Below, one piece after another: positions 1 through 13,321 of a stretch of 64,000 nt of DNA. A program made the position numbers and the translations under genes. Each line of letters starts with the position of its first letter. Within the stretch, counting starts at the first letter, position 1. A model generated the notes under the pieces. That model searched no databases, was not told the origin of the DNA, and saw only the letters and a program-made list of their open reading frames with translations. The stretch covers positions 930,001 through 994,000 of the forward strand of contig JAMWFC010000092.1 in the NCBI GenBank assembly GCA_027475525.1, written 5' to 3'. Origin of the DNA: Macrolepiota albuminosa. Its lineage: Eukaryota; Basidiomycota; Agaricomycetes; Agaricales; Agaricaceae.

Positions 1-877
1 TTATTATTATTATTGTTATTGTATCGTATAGAATGATCATCATTATACGTAATACATACGTCTCTTTCTTTCCTCTCTGTCTTTTCTTAAAATTTTCGAT
101 TTCAAACTATCTTACCGCTAGCTTGCTCATAGGTCATGTTACTGCACAACTCTGGGAATGCTATATGCTCATCGCTTCTTCTGCTAGAACAAACTGGTAC
201 CGTCAGTCTATGTTGTCGTGTACTCACTCAATGGACACCTACTGGAAGCAAATACTATCAATCACTGTGGTTCAACTTGGTACTTATTACTACTTGTTGC
301 AAGCTAGAATGCTTCGATAGGTAAAATTCTGGCAATTAGTACAATGTAAGTATGACTTCAGCCTGTTCAATCTATGGATCTATGCGGCTTGAAACAAATC
401 TTTTCTGCAAATGCAACCATGGAAAAACCGTTGTATTACTCAAACAACTATGCAATGAAGCCTTATATATACCAACCTGCTAAAACAACCAAGATGTTCA
501 GTGACATTAAGTATGACTTTAGTGAACACTCACTCACTTATACAAAAATAACCATATGCGGTTGATATTTCCTCTCAACATCACTTCATATACGTTTACT
601 TTTTTTTGGTGTATAACGTTGAACAATGTCTTCACACAACATCCATGTCTGAACTTCCACACATTGATGATATACAGTGTTGGTGCCTGCATACGTCTCC
701 CTACTCCTTCCACGGAAGATGAATGAGAGAAATTGCAGACGTTGGGTTCACCATTGTCACTAGATGGTACCTCGACGTTTTAAGTGGTTATAACATCAAA
801 AATCTAGTATTTTGGTGAGCTTTTCTATTTTACTTTATATTAACGCTTTTTTTACATATTGTATCTTTCTAATGTCA

Positions 878-1032
878 GCTCTTATACCCATCATGACCTG
901 CACACATGACACCTCACCCTAAAAGGATTCAATATGAATCAACGATTAGTCACCGCTCTTATACCCATCATGACCTGCACACATGACACCTCACCCTAAA
1001 AGGATTCAATATGAATCAACGATTAGTCACTG
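878..1032. repeat. 77-bp tandem duplication no. 1
   Basis: The segment starting at 879 recurs at 956. The exact match runs 878-953 against 955-1030, followed by one mismatch at 954/1031. It is one of eight duplications of period 77 in the first 21 kb and is probably an assembly join rather than biology. Confidence 0.85.
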
Positions 1033-1441
1033 CCTTTCACGTACATCGTAGCGATGACAATCAATACCTTGACGAAGCATTCACTTATGCATATTTGGAC
1101 AATTCATACAGCTGGATGGCAGAAAATATCATTGTCAAGCACATCGTTTCCAGCCACGTAACTCAACACCATATTTTCAACACAGCTTCGAAAATCATTG
1201 TAAATCTTCATTTACTCTTCAAGTTTACTTCGAACTCATTTTATTACAAGTTTGCATATATTACAACACAAAACGATAATGACACATCAATAGGTAGTAT
1301 TACTTTCTTTTCATAGGTAAGTTAACTTTCATTTTCATGATTACAATACGCTATATGTTTTTTTCAAACAGATTTTATTTTATTTACTTATTTTATTATA
1401 TAATAATATAATATATATTACATATATCGTACCACTTAATG

Positions 1442-1595
1442 TATGTATTCATATCATATCATTTATCATTATCATATCTATATCTGAATATCGGAATTGC
1501 TCGAATGTGAAGGCGAGCTATGTATTCATATCATATCATTTATCATTATCATATCTATATCTGAATATCAGAATTGCTCGAATGTGAAGGCAAGC
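1442..1595. repeat. 77-bp tandem duplication no. 2
   Basis: Bases 1442-1518 recur at 1519-1595 with period 77. Two substitutions separate the copies, the first at 1493/1570. The mismatches could reflect two haplotypes at the join. It is otherwise like the exact 77-bp duplications elsewhere. Confidence 0.8.
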
Positions 1596-1965
1596 AATGA
1601 AATCTGAAAGTAAAGAAGTTATTGTGTCTCATATTGACTATCTATCAAATTGGAGTCTACCCGTAAAATAAAAGGAAAGAACAGAATGCGTGCTAGTCAC
1701 CTGCCTTATCTCTTGCTGGGCTCCCGGCGTTGCCTGTAGCCTCAGCTTACAATAATGTATAACCATGTATAATAATAATGAAATAATAAATAAAGAAAAT
1801 AAAAAACGAATGAAGAGAAGAGTACATACATACAAGTAATAAAATAAAAAGTAATAAAAGAAAAAGAAACATGTATGTAAGAGTCAGGGACTGGCGCACA
1901 CGTGCACCGCTACGATCAAATAGGAAAAGTGACGAAATGGGTCACGGCCGCTACATACGCCATCT

Positions 1966-2967
1966 ATATACAACCCACGAATGTATGTATACGTAGCTTG
2001 GGATAGAAAAATTTCTCTTGAATATGGATGTAATATTGTAGGCTATACTTGTGCAACTCTCGCTATCGCAATGCCTCCACTCGCTATCAACACATGTGAT
2101 TCCTGATTAAGTCCAAGTGAGTGTCGTTGGTTTCCCTGTCCTCTTCTCAACCATTCCCAATATGGCCTTGGGCATCACACAAACATCCATTTTGAATATC
2201 CTTCTTTTCTAGACCACATAATTTTCGCAGCCTTGAGGCTTTAAGTGGAATGCAATTGCAGACAACGCGCTCCGGGAGATCGAGCGCGCGTATTTCAGCA
2301 AAAGCCCGATTGCGTTGACGGTAACGTGAGTACGTTGGAATTTGGGAGAGGTGAGGATTCAGGCAATCTCTACTGCGAGCTTTTGGACAGTGCTGTTGGA
2401 ATAACCAATGGCGCCTGCAAATGCACCATCCGGATCCCCCATCTCGATTGCCCTAGTCTTGTCGTACTCTGCAAACAAGGGATCAGGGAGAACGAGACCG
2501 TCAAGTAAATTTGAGACAAAATATCCAACAGGTAGTATGGGCCAAAGGGCAAATAGCCATTATGTAGAATTGCCTAGACAAGTAAATTTGAGACAAAATA
2601 TCCAACAGGTAGTATGGGCCAAAGGGCAAATAGCCATTATGTAGAATTGCCTAGAACACACCAGCTTGTTTGGAAGGCTAAGAAGTTGGATCGGCAAATA
2701 CCATTGTCAGGTAAGGAGAAAATATACAAGGAAAGGAGTGAATTTTATGCCTTAACTATCCAGATCTTTCATCAGAAGAAATTTCACCAGACTCCTCGGT
2801 GGTTGTCATTGAGGGCCAACTTGAAGGGTCATTGTCAACTGACCTATTGACCAGCATTTCTGTTCCATTTCTGCCTTTGAGATCTGTGAATCTCTATAAA
2901 ATCACCATAAGGTGAAGTATCTTGGGGACAACTTTCAGAAAGTTCTAGAGATAAGTTGGAAGACATG
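1966..2967. repeat. Dispersed repeat, copy A (second copy at 38,934-39,861)
   Basis: About 0.95 kb aligns in direct orientation with 38,934-39,861. Both copies begin at CTATATACAACCCACGAATG and end at GATAAGTTGGAAGACATG, after which the sequences diverge. The outer parts differ at many positions, but a central run of roughly 400 bp (about 2,160-2,578) appears identical. Both copies hold the same 87-residue open frame starting MECNCRQRAP. I see no terminal inverted repeats, target-site duplication or known transposase. It may be a solo LTR or a non-autonomous element; the class is undetermined. Copy A is lengthened by a 77-bp duplication at 2,502-2,655 that copy B lacks. Confidence 0.85.
2502..2655. 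repeat. 77-bp tandem duplication no. 3, inside the dispersed repeat
   Basis: Bases 2502-2578 recur exactly at 2579-2655. The homologous place in repeat copy B (about 39,473-39,549) has a single copy, so the duplication is secondary to the repeat itself. Confidence 0.9.
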
Positions 2968-3480
2968 GGCACTCAGCCCTCACAACCTGATTTTCCTGGC
3001 ATACCATGCAAACCCTGGCACTCTGCCCTCATTGTTCAACTGAGTAGCTAGCACTGGTGCCTACTTACAAGCTCCAGGCCCTGCTGATCAACCCTGGGAC
3101 TCAGTTCTACACAAACCAACAGGCTCTGACTGATTCTTCTGGTGCCACATCCATATCTGGATAATACACTACACAGAACTTGCACTCAGACAATACACCA
3201 CACAGGACTGACCACATGGAGCACAGCTCTGGAGCTTACCTAAGCAACCTGGACCTTAACTGCTGTGGGTATTTAGCTGGTAGCCAGCAACCTGTTACTT
3301 GCTTGTATGGGCCGTTGCTAGCACGGCGTGACCGAGATCTACACTTGATCAAAAGGTATTGGCCTGCAGCAGACCGAGGTCTACAGCATAGAGTGTTGAA
3401 TCCATGACGTGGCAGTGTTAATGTGACCACGTTAGCATGATGTGCCAACATGGCACGACGCGGTACATTAACTTAGTGCA
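2968..3480. other. CpG-poor segment, possible retroelement remnant
   Basis: Directly after repeat copy A the composition changes to C/T/A-rich, CpG-poor DNA, most clearly in 2,968-3,240. It resembles the leader of the gypsy element near 21 kb in texture, with many CCTGG/CCCTGG-type words. No coding domain is visible. It may be an LTR fragment, but there is no second LTR to prove this. Confidence 0.3.
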
Positions 3481-4105
3481 GAAAGGAGAAATACCGGCAA
3501 CGTTTGTATAATATTCAATGTCCAATTCATATATAGCAGTATCCATAAACATAACACACATATATAAAAAAAAATAGATCCTTCATTTGTCAACGTTGTC
3601 CCTGTACGTGTAGAACATGTTGCCGTTGACACGACCGCTGTACAAGAATAAGTACATCTCTGTATGATGAGGCTTCGTATTCGTAGCCTGTAAAGGGGTG
3701 TTATTCAATGAATTACATTGAAAACTGGCAACGAACCTGTTCCTTGTTACAATTAAAATCCTTGACCCTCCCTATAACCCCTTTGATGTGCCCAAATGCT
3801 TGAATAACATACGCGTGCACAGATCTGGGCATCTGTGAGTATAACAGAGCCAAAAAAAAGGTGCAAATATATGCACTTGATGCTCTGAACTACACCAGTC
3901 CTTCTGCTTTTGTTTTTTCCGATTTTATACAACAAATCGCTGTCGATAGTTTGGGAAACTGTGTGGGATGATTGTTCGGAAGTTGATAAGCAAATCATGG
4001 ACGTTACAGGGTGGGAATGAACGTTCAAAGCAGCGTTGACACTGAGCAATGTCTAGGATGCCATGACATATCGAATACATGTGTGACAGTCACATATACA
4101 CATCA

Positions 4106-4380
4106 ACATCGCTCCTGTTGGCTTTAAACAGCCAACGTTACCCCCCCCCCCTCCCCCATGTCATCCTTGGAGCATCCGCACACAGCTGGAGGCTTTGCTG
4201 CATGACCTAAAGTCGAAAAAAAAGAGGTTCAAAGTACAATCGATAATACCGACATACCAATTTAGTACAAATACCTGCCCATGACACTCTCGTTGGCTTT
4301 AAATGGCCAATGCTGGCCCCCTCATCATCCTTGGAGAGTCCAGACATGGCCAGAGGCTTTGCTATACATCCTAAAAAATA
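4106..4380. repeat. Diverged tandem unit with small GTTGGC/GCCAAC hairpins and a poly-C run
   Basis: Two diverged units of about 180 bp (from about 4,110 and about 4,289) each start with a short palindrome (GTTGGC...GCCAAC, then TTGGC...GGCCAA) and continue with CATCCTTGGAG and GAGGCTTTGCT. The first unit carries a C run near 4,141. No gene is evident. Confidence 0.5.
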
Positions 4381-4470
4381 CTAATAATAATAATAAAATT
4401 GTTTGATCCACTACTGACCAGCCATTATGACACATATTCGGCTGCTGCCTGGAGCTAATATAATGCAACG

Positions 4471-4973
4471 TTGTAAGATGAATCTTCACCAGTGTGAGTA
4501 TGAACACCGACAGTATGGTTTGGATAATGTGAAGCAACGAACTATACAAGCTCTGGCATAGAGTCAGCATCAAGATAACAGTCCTGGCTATACCCAAGGC
4601 TTATGCATGGACGAACAAAGATACTGCCTGAGACGTGTAGAGTGTTTGGTGAGGGACTATCTGTTGGTAAAGGAAGGCAGACAGTCTTTTGCAACTTGGC
4701 TGCATGTAGACCGTTTTATTGGTTGTAAGATGAATCTTCACCAGTGTGAGTATGAACACCGACAGTATGGTTTGGATAATGTGAAGCAACGAACTATACA
4801 AGCTCTGGCATAGAGTCAGCATCAAGATAACAGTCCTGGCTATACCCAAGGCTTATGCATGGACGAACAAAGATACTGCCTGAGATGTGTAGAGTGTTTG
4901 GTGAGGGACTATCTGTTGGTAAAGGAAGGCAGACAGTCTTTTGCAACCTTGGCTGCATGTAGATTGGTTTGTT
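4471..4973. repeat. Tandem duplication of about 240 bp (period 262)
   Basis: The segment from 4471 recurs from 4733. The first ~160 bp are identical; a few substitutions and one inserted base follow. The period differs from the 77-bp set and the copies diverge, so this looks like a genuine duplication. The open frames it contains are duplicated too but show no domain. Confidence 0.8.
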
Positions 4974-5517
4974 GTCATATATTGCCAACACCGAGTAGAA
5001 ACCAACTTGTGGAATGATTTTGGAGGGGCAACAAATAGAAGCAATGAAGTCGATGCCTTGATATAACGAAACAGAGCTTTCCAGTTTTGCCTGAATCAGG
5101 TTCGATGACACACTGTTGATTTGCATCGTAGTCCTAGAGACATATATAGCCCTTCAACTATCTGCCGACTTTACCCACATTTGGTTTTGGCTGTATGTGA
5201 TCCACTCGTGGGGCTATATAAATTTTTTAGAACATATGGTCATGCGGTTGGGAGGAGACATACCTAGCACTTTGAATGCCAGCAGCGCATGCTTGAGCGA
5301 CTCCATGAGAGCGGATGCTGACAACCAAACTGCTCAGGAGTTGCACAGAGATTGCCGTATATCTAGCAGGTCACGTTATATAAAATATTCCACTTCATTC
5401 TAGAATAAACTGCTGGTTTCAGAAACATGTTCCATCAGAAAGCCTGCTTACCTATTTAAGGTGCTTGCACATGTGTTAAGTAAACAGGCCGTCCAACCAA
5501 ATGCTTACATAACATTT

Positions 5518-5597
5518 ATTATTTATTTATTTATTTATTTATTTATTACTTTTTTTTATTTGTTTATTTATTGCTTTTATTTATTTATTTATTTTAA
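5518..5597. repeat. ATTT microsatellite
   Basis: A run of TTTA/ATTT tetramers with short interruptions. A similar run occurs at about 14,597-14,630. Confidence 0.9.
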
Positions 5598-7500
5598 CAT
5601 GATTTTAAAGATACACCTCTTCTATTGATATCAACATCGGCGGGCCCGTCAGAAGGAGAAGGGTCATGATCATTGAGAGAATATAGTGGAGGAGACACAA
5701 AAGACGGATGTCTGTTTGCCGCATCACGCCCACCAAGTCGTCCAGTTTTGTTCATCAAATTGCTCGGATTTTTACTGCCAGCATTGACATTATCATTGAA
5801 TGGATTGTCAGTAGTATTCCGTAAAGGCGACATATGTGTCCTACCTACAAGTATTGCAAGAATTGTCATCATTGATAGGTGGATAATACAGATCGCTACC
5901 AGCAGATCGAGAAGGACACACATCTTTATCATGAAGCCCATCGTTATCGAACTCGTTAACATACGTAATTGCAGACAAACAGGAACCGTTGGGCACAGGG
6001 ATGTCAGTACCAGAGGCACTTCTGGTTAGTAAGGTCAGGAGTAAAGAATTGTCAGGAAAAGGTAAAACATCGGAATATACCACCATATCAAGCTGATCAA
6101 TTACATCGGATGGCAAAAATAGGGTAGCAGGGATGCGCCAAGACCCATTAATGAGGTTCAGCCAATGAGGCACGGCATCCCTCACCACCTCCACCAGATG
6201 TTGAAATGCAGATCTGAGTTCCTTTAGAAGGTTCCCCCCTAGAGCTGCAGAAAACAACACCTTCCACAACACCCGATCTGCTTCTACTACAGCAAGAGGT
6301 TGTTCTAGCCCTCCTATGTGATTCCATAACTACCACGTTAATGATACAATTAACTATCGATATGGCATGTGAGAGAACAATCACACCTTGAACACTGTTT
6401 CCTTCATGCCCACTTTATTATACTCGTGAAGATTGAGTAACATGAGAGGCAATATAGCCAACGCGATATACAAAGAATTATGAAGAACAGTTGTGCGACC
6501 TTGAGGAGCTGAACCGTGAACTTGGCAAATATGCATGAGCCCAGACTGGTCATTCTCCAATCTGCGGTATCAAAATATAAGATGTAAATAACAATCAAAC
6601 CGAAAAGTATCGTACCCAGAAACTATCATACTTGCGATGGACTCGATGTCAGTAGGCAGAAATAAATTTCCCTGATACGAGCACCGATATTTTCAGCATT
6701 AACAATACACACACAATATAGACATTAACGTACCTTAGGAAGACATTCCAAATGCAGGGCCACAGAGGTCAAGTTGATGAGTGTAATGACAACATTTTTT
6801 TTCCCAATGTGCCAAGTGAGACTTGAGTACAAACAAATCAAGGGACCGCCTTCCGATGAATGATATGCGGAAGAGTCAAATTGTTTATCTCTACACACCT
6901 TAGATCGAAGTGCACGTATATGAGAGTTTAGGGTGTTCTGGGATCTCTCCAATAAAGCAGGAATATTATTAAGGCTTCCCATAGGCTAGGTAATACATAA
7001 AATATTATACTTGACCAATTGATAAAAGCCAATAGAAACAATGACACGTACTGCTTTGTAGTTGTCAACTATGGGACCAGATGAAGAGGGTCTCCGAATA
7101 GCCCCCCCATTCATCATCTCAAATACGTCCACAACACGATAGGCCATGAGAATCCAAAATCGAGCATTCGTCAGGATCTTTTCAGGTATCATGGGCACAT
7201 CATCTCCCACCATAAGAGCGTGAAACAGAGAATACTGATCATCCTTGCGGGCAGGAGAAACCATAGCTTCCTCTGTAATTATCCAGCTAACAAGTTGCTA
7301 CAAAACGACAACAGCATGTACTTATGGTATCATCAACAATTAGCTTCCTCTGTAATTATCCAGCTAACAAGTTGCTACAAAACGACAACAGCATGTACTT
7401 ATGGTATCATCAACAATAAACAAGTCAACAACATTCACTCACGTGGATTGCCGTGTCTCGTCCATAGTGGGTAGCAAGATCTCCATCCGATAGCAGCGCA
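5594..7500 (-). pseudogene. Fragmented multi-exon gene of unknown function
   Basis: Coding-like blocks on the minus strand are separated by stop-containing gaps with plausible GT/AG borders. Blocks lie at about 7,260-7,060 (KDDQYSLFHALMVGDD, VDVFEMMNGGAIRRP), 6,980-6,730 (NNIPALLERSQNTLNSHIRA), 6,200-5,870 (RIPATLFLPSDVIDQLDMVV) and 5,840-5,640 (RLGGRDAANRHPSFVSPPLY). No catalytic motif or known domain is recognisable and no intact start-to-stop model can be built. It lies in repeat-rich DNA next to another decayed locus and may be part of a repeat-associated family. A 77-bp duplication at 7,264-7,417 disrupts its 5' side. Confidence 0.35.
7264..7417. repeat. 77-bp tandem duplication no. 4
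   Basis: Bases 7264-7340 recur exactly at 7341-7417, and the match ends sharply on both sides. It is part of the period-77 set. Confidence 0.9.
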
Positions 7501-8094
7501 TCATTGAACCAGGAACAGGACACGAAAGCCTCGTTTGATAAGCGAGGATGCGGGGAAGTCACAGACATATAACAAAAATATCAGAAAGTACGTGTGTATG
7601 TGGAGAGGGCAGGAGGGAGGACAAGATGGAGGTTTGAGGGTGTCAACGTGCCACATATATATATGTATAAAATAAAAAATCAACATTTTCAGTAAATAAA
7701 ATTATATATATAATAGCGGCTCATATTTAGATTGACAGCGGATTAACTATGGACGAATTCGAACAACAAGGATTAGTCATACAAAACAGACGACACAACC
7801 TTCAGCAAGTAAAACAATCAAACAGTAAATATGTGCTATAATATCAATGAATACAAAGGTCATACTGAGTTAGTTTTATCCGTCCAAAACACTCTTACAT
7901 GAGACCAATGGCACATTGCAAATAATGTATATTTTATTTATCACTCCAAATTTTATAGTCAAACAGAGTGATGTATGCAAAAACGGTACAAGATAGTTCA
8001 GCAAAGGGATCAGAATGCGGCAAACAACAAAATCAAAATTATATCAACAAGCGCAGAAAATTGAAGGAACTATATGTGGTCCACGTGCCAGCGA

Positions 8095-10272
8095 TCAGGT
8101 TGCTTCTTTATTTTTACCTTTCCCCTTGGGTAGCCTGGCAGAACGAGCCAGCTTAGAAGTAGCACCCCAATTTTTGGCCGATCTACCAACACCAGATCAG
8201 GGAGAAGCAGTCAAACCAGCATCGTGAGACGTCTTGGAGCTAGCACTGTGGTGTCTGGAGAGTATACCACTCACAGAACCAGAAGAAGAAATATCTTTCA
8301 ACCCTCCCAAAGCACCATATTCAGACCCTTCAAGACCACTGGGTCTCAACAAGGATGCCATGTGCCTGGTGCCTGCACCACCAACCACAACAAGATCAGG
8401 AGTGTGAAGAACCATGACGAACTTGATGTTAGTCAAAAGGAAGCTACAAATAAATAAATAAATAACCAATAAGAATATCATAATAAATGGTCAACATACA
8501 TTGAAGAGGACCCTTCAAACCATCCAGCTGTGTAATCCACGGCAACAATGGACCCCTTGGGAACATCAGACATGTTACCATTGTATGAGTGCCAACTAGC
8601 GATAGCATTGAAGTCAGCAGCTGAAAATTGAAAGGCAGGTCCAGTTTCTGAACGACCGTTGTATACAGGCACTGGAAATAAATAAATAAAGAAGTCGACA
8701 AATAATGACACAGAAGACACACCCATCGATTCATAATTTATTACCGCTTCCATAGAATTCTTGAATTTTCGGGGTCGGTACGATAGGAGCAGATTTGACA
8801 GAAAACATCAAATCGTCTGTAAGTACAGGAGGCTTCGAAAGGGCAGGCACTGAGTAGCCACCCACTACAAAATGATGTCAACACGAAGGTATGCTACATG
8901 CAAGTTGAAAATTTACAGTTTTTGAAGGACACGCTCTTCCCTTCGCCTCTGGTTACAAAGGCCATTCCATAGCTTGAATAAGAGCCCATGGAATCAGAAC
9001 GCAAACCCAACACATTTCCAACATTGGCCATAGAATGTAGGAATTCTTGCTGGAATGGCACAATCATCAAATGTTTCTGTTTATAAGGGGACGAGTAACT
9101 GCTGACTTCTACGCTGGAATCGAAGAGATGAGAAGCAGATACAATGCCGAACATGACGTTGATGCAAAAGGCATTACCCCCATGGTTTAAAGCAAGGTGA
9201 TGAGATTTGGCAGTAAGATTATCAGGATGTATGCGAGCTGAATGCACGTATAAACCATGTTCAACCCACAATAGGCCTCGAATCAAAGACCTATACACAT
9301 GTGTAATGACAATGCACATGAACAAGACAACATAAGCACTTACTCTGCGTTTTCTTTGGTCATCTTCAATGTCATGGCCGATATACGTGCAAATCGCACT
9401 GATCCATCATTGATTTGTTTATCATATCCATACGGTATAATATTGAACACACGACTGTGCAAAAAATATGTCAATAAATAGAAACAGACTGGTACATATT
9501 GCGACGTGGATACTATAAACAGACATATGGAAGATAAGGAAGCATACTGTATGTAGAGGAGAACATAGGATCCTGTACGTCCGGCTGCATAACCGGAGGA
9601 TTAGTAACCATAACAGTCAGATCAGTAGCACCGTCAAATCTAACCAAAAAAAAATATATATATCAGAATACAGAAATCAATCAAACAAATAATAAGACAC
9701 TACTCTTCAATATCATAGTGTTTACCAGCACCAACATTGACAGGATCATCATGTTTAGTAGTGACGCCATGTACATAAGTACTGGTGTCTTCCATAACAC
9801 AACAATCTTCGTTATCATCAGCACACTCTTGTTCATCGGCGGAGGCAGCAAACACCAAGGATTCATTATCAGAATTGACACATGCAATCAGCGCACTGTC
9901 TGAGAAAACTAAGTCTGCCGTATCAGCTTCATCATCAGGTAATTTCAACAACTCAAAGCTACTCCCGTTGACTCCATTGTCAGATGCGTCTTTATTGACA
10001 ATAGGTTCACTAGTGGCATAGAATTTGTCGTCCAATGAATGGGCAGGCAGTTTACGAACACAAGATGTACCGATACCACAAATAAGAATAAAAATAAAAG
10101 ACACAATGCATGAGCAGTATTTACAATAAAATTGAAAATAAAATACTGACCCTTCCAGCAAACCGTCACTTTCTGCAAGAGATATGATGCTATTTCTATT
10201 ATCCAGGGAATTGTCAGACATGGAGTTATTGTCTGAATCAGCCTTTATGTTGGGAAGGATATGTGTGGTCAA
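8095..10272 (-). pseudogene. Decayed repeat-associated multi-exon gene
   Basis: Minus-strand exons read from about 10,270 (acidic, Asn/Ser/Asp-rich) through 9,325-8,910 (SARIHPDNLTAKSHHLALNH, FQQEFLHSMANVGNVLG), 8,670-8,510 (VPVYNGRSETGPAFQFSAAD, GSIVAVDYTAGWFEGSS) and 8,420-8,095 (basic tail ending LPKGKGKNKEAT). The pattern of a PxYxGR motif, a hydrophobic block and a P-GS-V-V-YT motif recurs in multicopy Agaricomycete proteins of unknown function; this is recalled, not searched. The last exon has an in-frame TGA at 8,197-8,199 after LTASP and before SGVGRSAKNW, consistent with a CGA arginine codon mutated to TGA. A basic, possibly DNA- or RNA-binding C-terminus is all that can be said of function. 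Confidence 0.45.
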
Positions 10273-12430
10273 TTTCGTGACCCCTGCAACCTGAGGTTTA
10301 TCTGAAAGGGTGCAACTGCACCTGAAGATATATAAGAAACAACATTTTCAGGTGGGTCATACTACAAATAGTGTAATCTGACTAACATAGTTCACCCAGT
10401 TGGAGTGGACAGTGTATCACCTGTACCGGCCGAAAGCTTCTCCAAGGCATGTCTAAATAAACAATATGCAGTCAACCGAAGGTCAATAACATAACATTAG
10501 TATGCACATAACCAGGGACTCAACGCTTGAAGGGCCACCGGCCCTCTTCTTCTTTGGCAAAGGCATACAGAGCATACTATAACTACAAATAATAAGCAAT
10601 CATTGACATCAACATGATATACAAGGATGTACACATCATGGGCAACACCAATTTTGCGCTTGACTGAAGAGGAAGATGCAGAATCGGTGTTAACAGGCAA
10701 GTTGCCGGCTAACACAGCTGCAAATATACTGATAGCACATGTCAAGGTTGTACATACAAACAATTACATAATGCACACGTTCAATTGGTCTGCATTCCTT
10801 AGTCAAATATATCAGTATAATAATGAGACGTAGGCAGGTAGATATAACTTTACAAAGCTTGCAGCTGTTCATACAAAGGACACATCATATCTTCCAGGTT
10901 ATCTGTGGATTTCTTCGATTTTTTTGTGTGGGGGCATGGTAGTACCAAGTATAACAATGTATATAAACAAATATAGGGACAGATAGATAGAGCAAAAGAT
11001 TTGAGGATAAGGAAGCCTGCAGCATGCAGATTTTATGGTATCCCAGCAGACTAACGGACACGTAAACATCAAAAGCAATGAAGGTCGAATAAACCAAATA
11101 TATTAGTACGAGTACCCATGGTTGCATGATAAACTGAATATACAAGCCAAATATAGGGTAAAAAATGTTTAAAACAAATAGAAATAAAAAATAAAAAGAA
11201 AAATAACATGGAGTTAATGATGGGTCAGAAGCTTTGAGCTAGCCATTCGGGAGACAGATAAAGAACCATTAATACACGCTTAGACAAATAAATCAATACA
11301 AATTGAACGACAATGCCTGTGTAAGAAACTGCCACTTCACACAAGCTCTACATGCGCCAGACTGGCAAGTCTGAACATAGAAAGGCGAAAAGGCGGAAAC
11401 ATCCAGATACTATGAGAAATGTAGCCATAACGGTGTAAGAAGTAAGGGATACCAATAGGCAAGCCAAATTGTCAATTTGAATTAGCCTTGTTCAATCCCG
11501 TAGTAATAATAGAGTAATATGTAGGTAATATGTAGGCAAACCAATCAGTCAGTTTGAATTAACCTATTTCAATCCTAAAAGATGTTAGAAGCAAAGTAAC
11601 CCACTCAGTATCCAGGGAACAGACAATCTATAAGCCAAAATCAAATAAAATCTAAAAGATGTTAGAAGCAAAGTAACCCACTCAGTATCCAGGGAACAGA
11701 CAATCTATAAGCCAAAATCAAATAAAATGATATAGCAGAATAAATATATCAATGCAGAAATGTACATGCTTTGAACTAAAAGGAAAAGAACACAGTCCTG
11801 TGAGACAGGAGAATCTATGGGAAAGAAGTTGTCTGTGAGACAGTTGGAGGATTAGCATATAGGGAGATCCAATAAATCGGGTTGATCTTATTGTTTTCAA
11901 ACACGTTGAATAGGAAGGATAAAATATGTCTGCTAAGAAGCCAGACAGACAGTTGACCTGTAAACGTTGCCTGCATCAGACCAATGCAACGCGACATGAG
12001 AATAAGAAGCAATACAGATAGTTGACCCTGAAAAGTTGCTTATAATAGATGGCTGCAACGCAACACGAGACAGTATCAGCTCACCAGACATTCTGTAGCC
12101 TATCTTATCATTGCATACACATATACAAAAAATGGCCAACGAGTACAACAAAAGCAATGCAAGTGCATACTAAATGAAGCCTTTTAGAAATATAAAAAGA
12201 TATTTAAACGGACATTAACATAGGAAGTACCTTGGAATGACATGTCAAGTATGACGAGCATTGGGGGGAAGCACGACTCCATGACATTCTTCAGGTGAAA
12301 TGAAAATATATATGTATCATGTCTACACATAGAGTTAATGTCTTGTGAAGAACCCAGAATAGAAAAGTATGGTAGTCGTACAGCAGTATGAAAGCCCAAA
12401 AATATGGAGAATCCTACTAGCAGATCAGGA
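10273..12430. other. AT-rich DNA without a supportable gene
   Basis: Short open frames are present on both strands, but none has a recognisable domain. A minus-strand block near 10,520-10,720 encodes a Ser-rich stretch ending KRKIGVAHDV and could be an upstream exon of the decayed gene at 8,095-10,272. One 77-bp duplication (11,575-11,728) is inside. Confidence 0.5.
11575..11728. repeat. 77-bp tandem duplication no. 5
   Basis: Bases 11575-11651 recur exactly at 11652-11728, with mismatches immediately before and after the copies. Confidence 0.9.
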
Positions 12431-12439
12431 TGGCAAGGT

Positions 12440-13165
12440 GACAAATGAGGAAGCAACATTCACAGTGTATGGTGCAATATCAGACATAGATCTACCCCTG
12501 TTTAAGATAGAAGGATCTATAAAGTGAGCATTCAATGACGCTACACATATTGAAGATGGCTGATAGGGATGTAGTGAATTCAATCGGAAGTGTAAATATC
12601 TCAAACAGTCAATAAAACTGGACAGGCTTGGCACGCAGCAATTTGACGACGCCATGGCTGCGGCGAAAACAGTATACAAAGCATTTGACCGGGAGTTCAA
12701 AGAGGGCAAACTGGAAGAATGGTCGGAAAAAATGTCAGATGAAGAAAACAAGATATTGTACGCAAACAATAGGGTGTTTACACCTGCAAAGGACTCAGAC
12801 AAACGAGAAGTTCACATTCTGTTTGAAAAGGATACTGACCCCAATGGATTGCTCGAAAAAATTGCACGAGGGGGGTTCAAGAGAACATCAGACAATGTCG
12901 TTGAGTATGCACAAGCAAGGATAACACTGGAAGGAGATAAAACGTAAGAATATATAGACAATGACCATAAAACATAGATGCTCACACAAATCAAAGGTTC
13001 AAGAGGATCAAACCGCAGACCTTCCGAATCAGCGATATAGTTGCGGCGCAGGTATCCTATGCAGTCGTTCCATTGAGGGGAGGGAAGTACAAGATGTTAA
13101 CAGTTTTGAGATCAATAATGCTGCTGGACGAAACATTTGCACTAGTGAGCAGCCATATAAACAAT
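12440..13165 (+). pseudogene. Repeat-associated hypothetical protein, two exons visible
   Basis: An open exon at about 12,590-12,945 encodes a polar protein (MAAAKTVYKAFDREFKEGKL, then SDKREVHILFEKDTDPNGLL) ending GDKT at a GTAAGA donor. After a short gap a second exon at about 13,000-13,165 reads IKPQTFRISDIVAAQVSYAV, VPLRGGKYKMLTVLRSIMLL. The F-I-DIV--Q-S---VPL--GK-KM--VLRSI-LL pattern recurs in a multicopy, intron-rich Agaricomycete family of unknown function; this is my recall, not a search. An acidic exon may precede it at about 12,440-12,510. I cannot build a full gene. It is divergent to the decayed gene at 8,095-10,272, and such pairs may travel together. Confidence 0.45.
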
Positions 13166-13321
13166 AAATGTATTGTTCTCACTCTGACAATTACCAAGAA
13201 GAGGAAGGGGCAACCGCTCAAATGCAAAGACTACAAGCTGGTGAAAAGGAAGCTCTGAACATATGAAGACGACGGAGAACCTCAACAGAGGGCTGGCAAG
13301 GTGGTCAGTACCAGCAATTTC

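Larger units (their letters stand above)
1..1960. other. AT-rich repeat-type DNA without a supportable gene
   Basis: The stretch is AT-rich, opens with an ATT microsatellite and holds only short open frames without recognisable domains. Two tandem duplications of period 77 lie inside it and are listed separately. I see no conserved protein, splice-supported gene model or RNA gene here. Confidence 0.6.

Noticed and set aside
2245..2508. An 87-residue Cys-containing protein conserved in two places
   Set aside because: Both occurrences lie inside the same dispersed repeat; identity follows from the repeat and there is no independent coding evidence.
4325..4849. Two small membrane proteins with identical N-termini
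   Set aside because: They come from a 262-bp-period tandem DNA duplication and have no domain or splice support.
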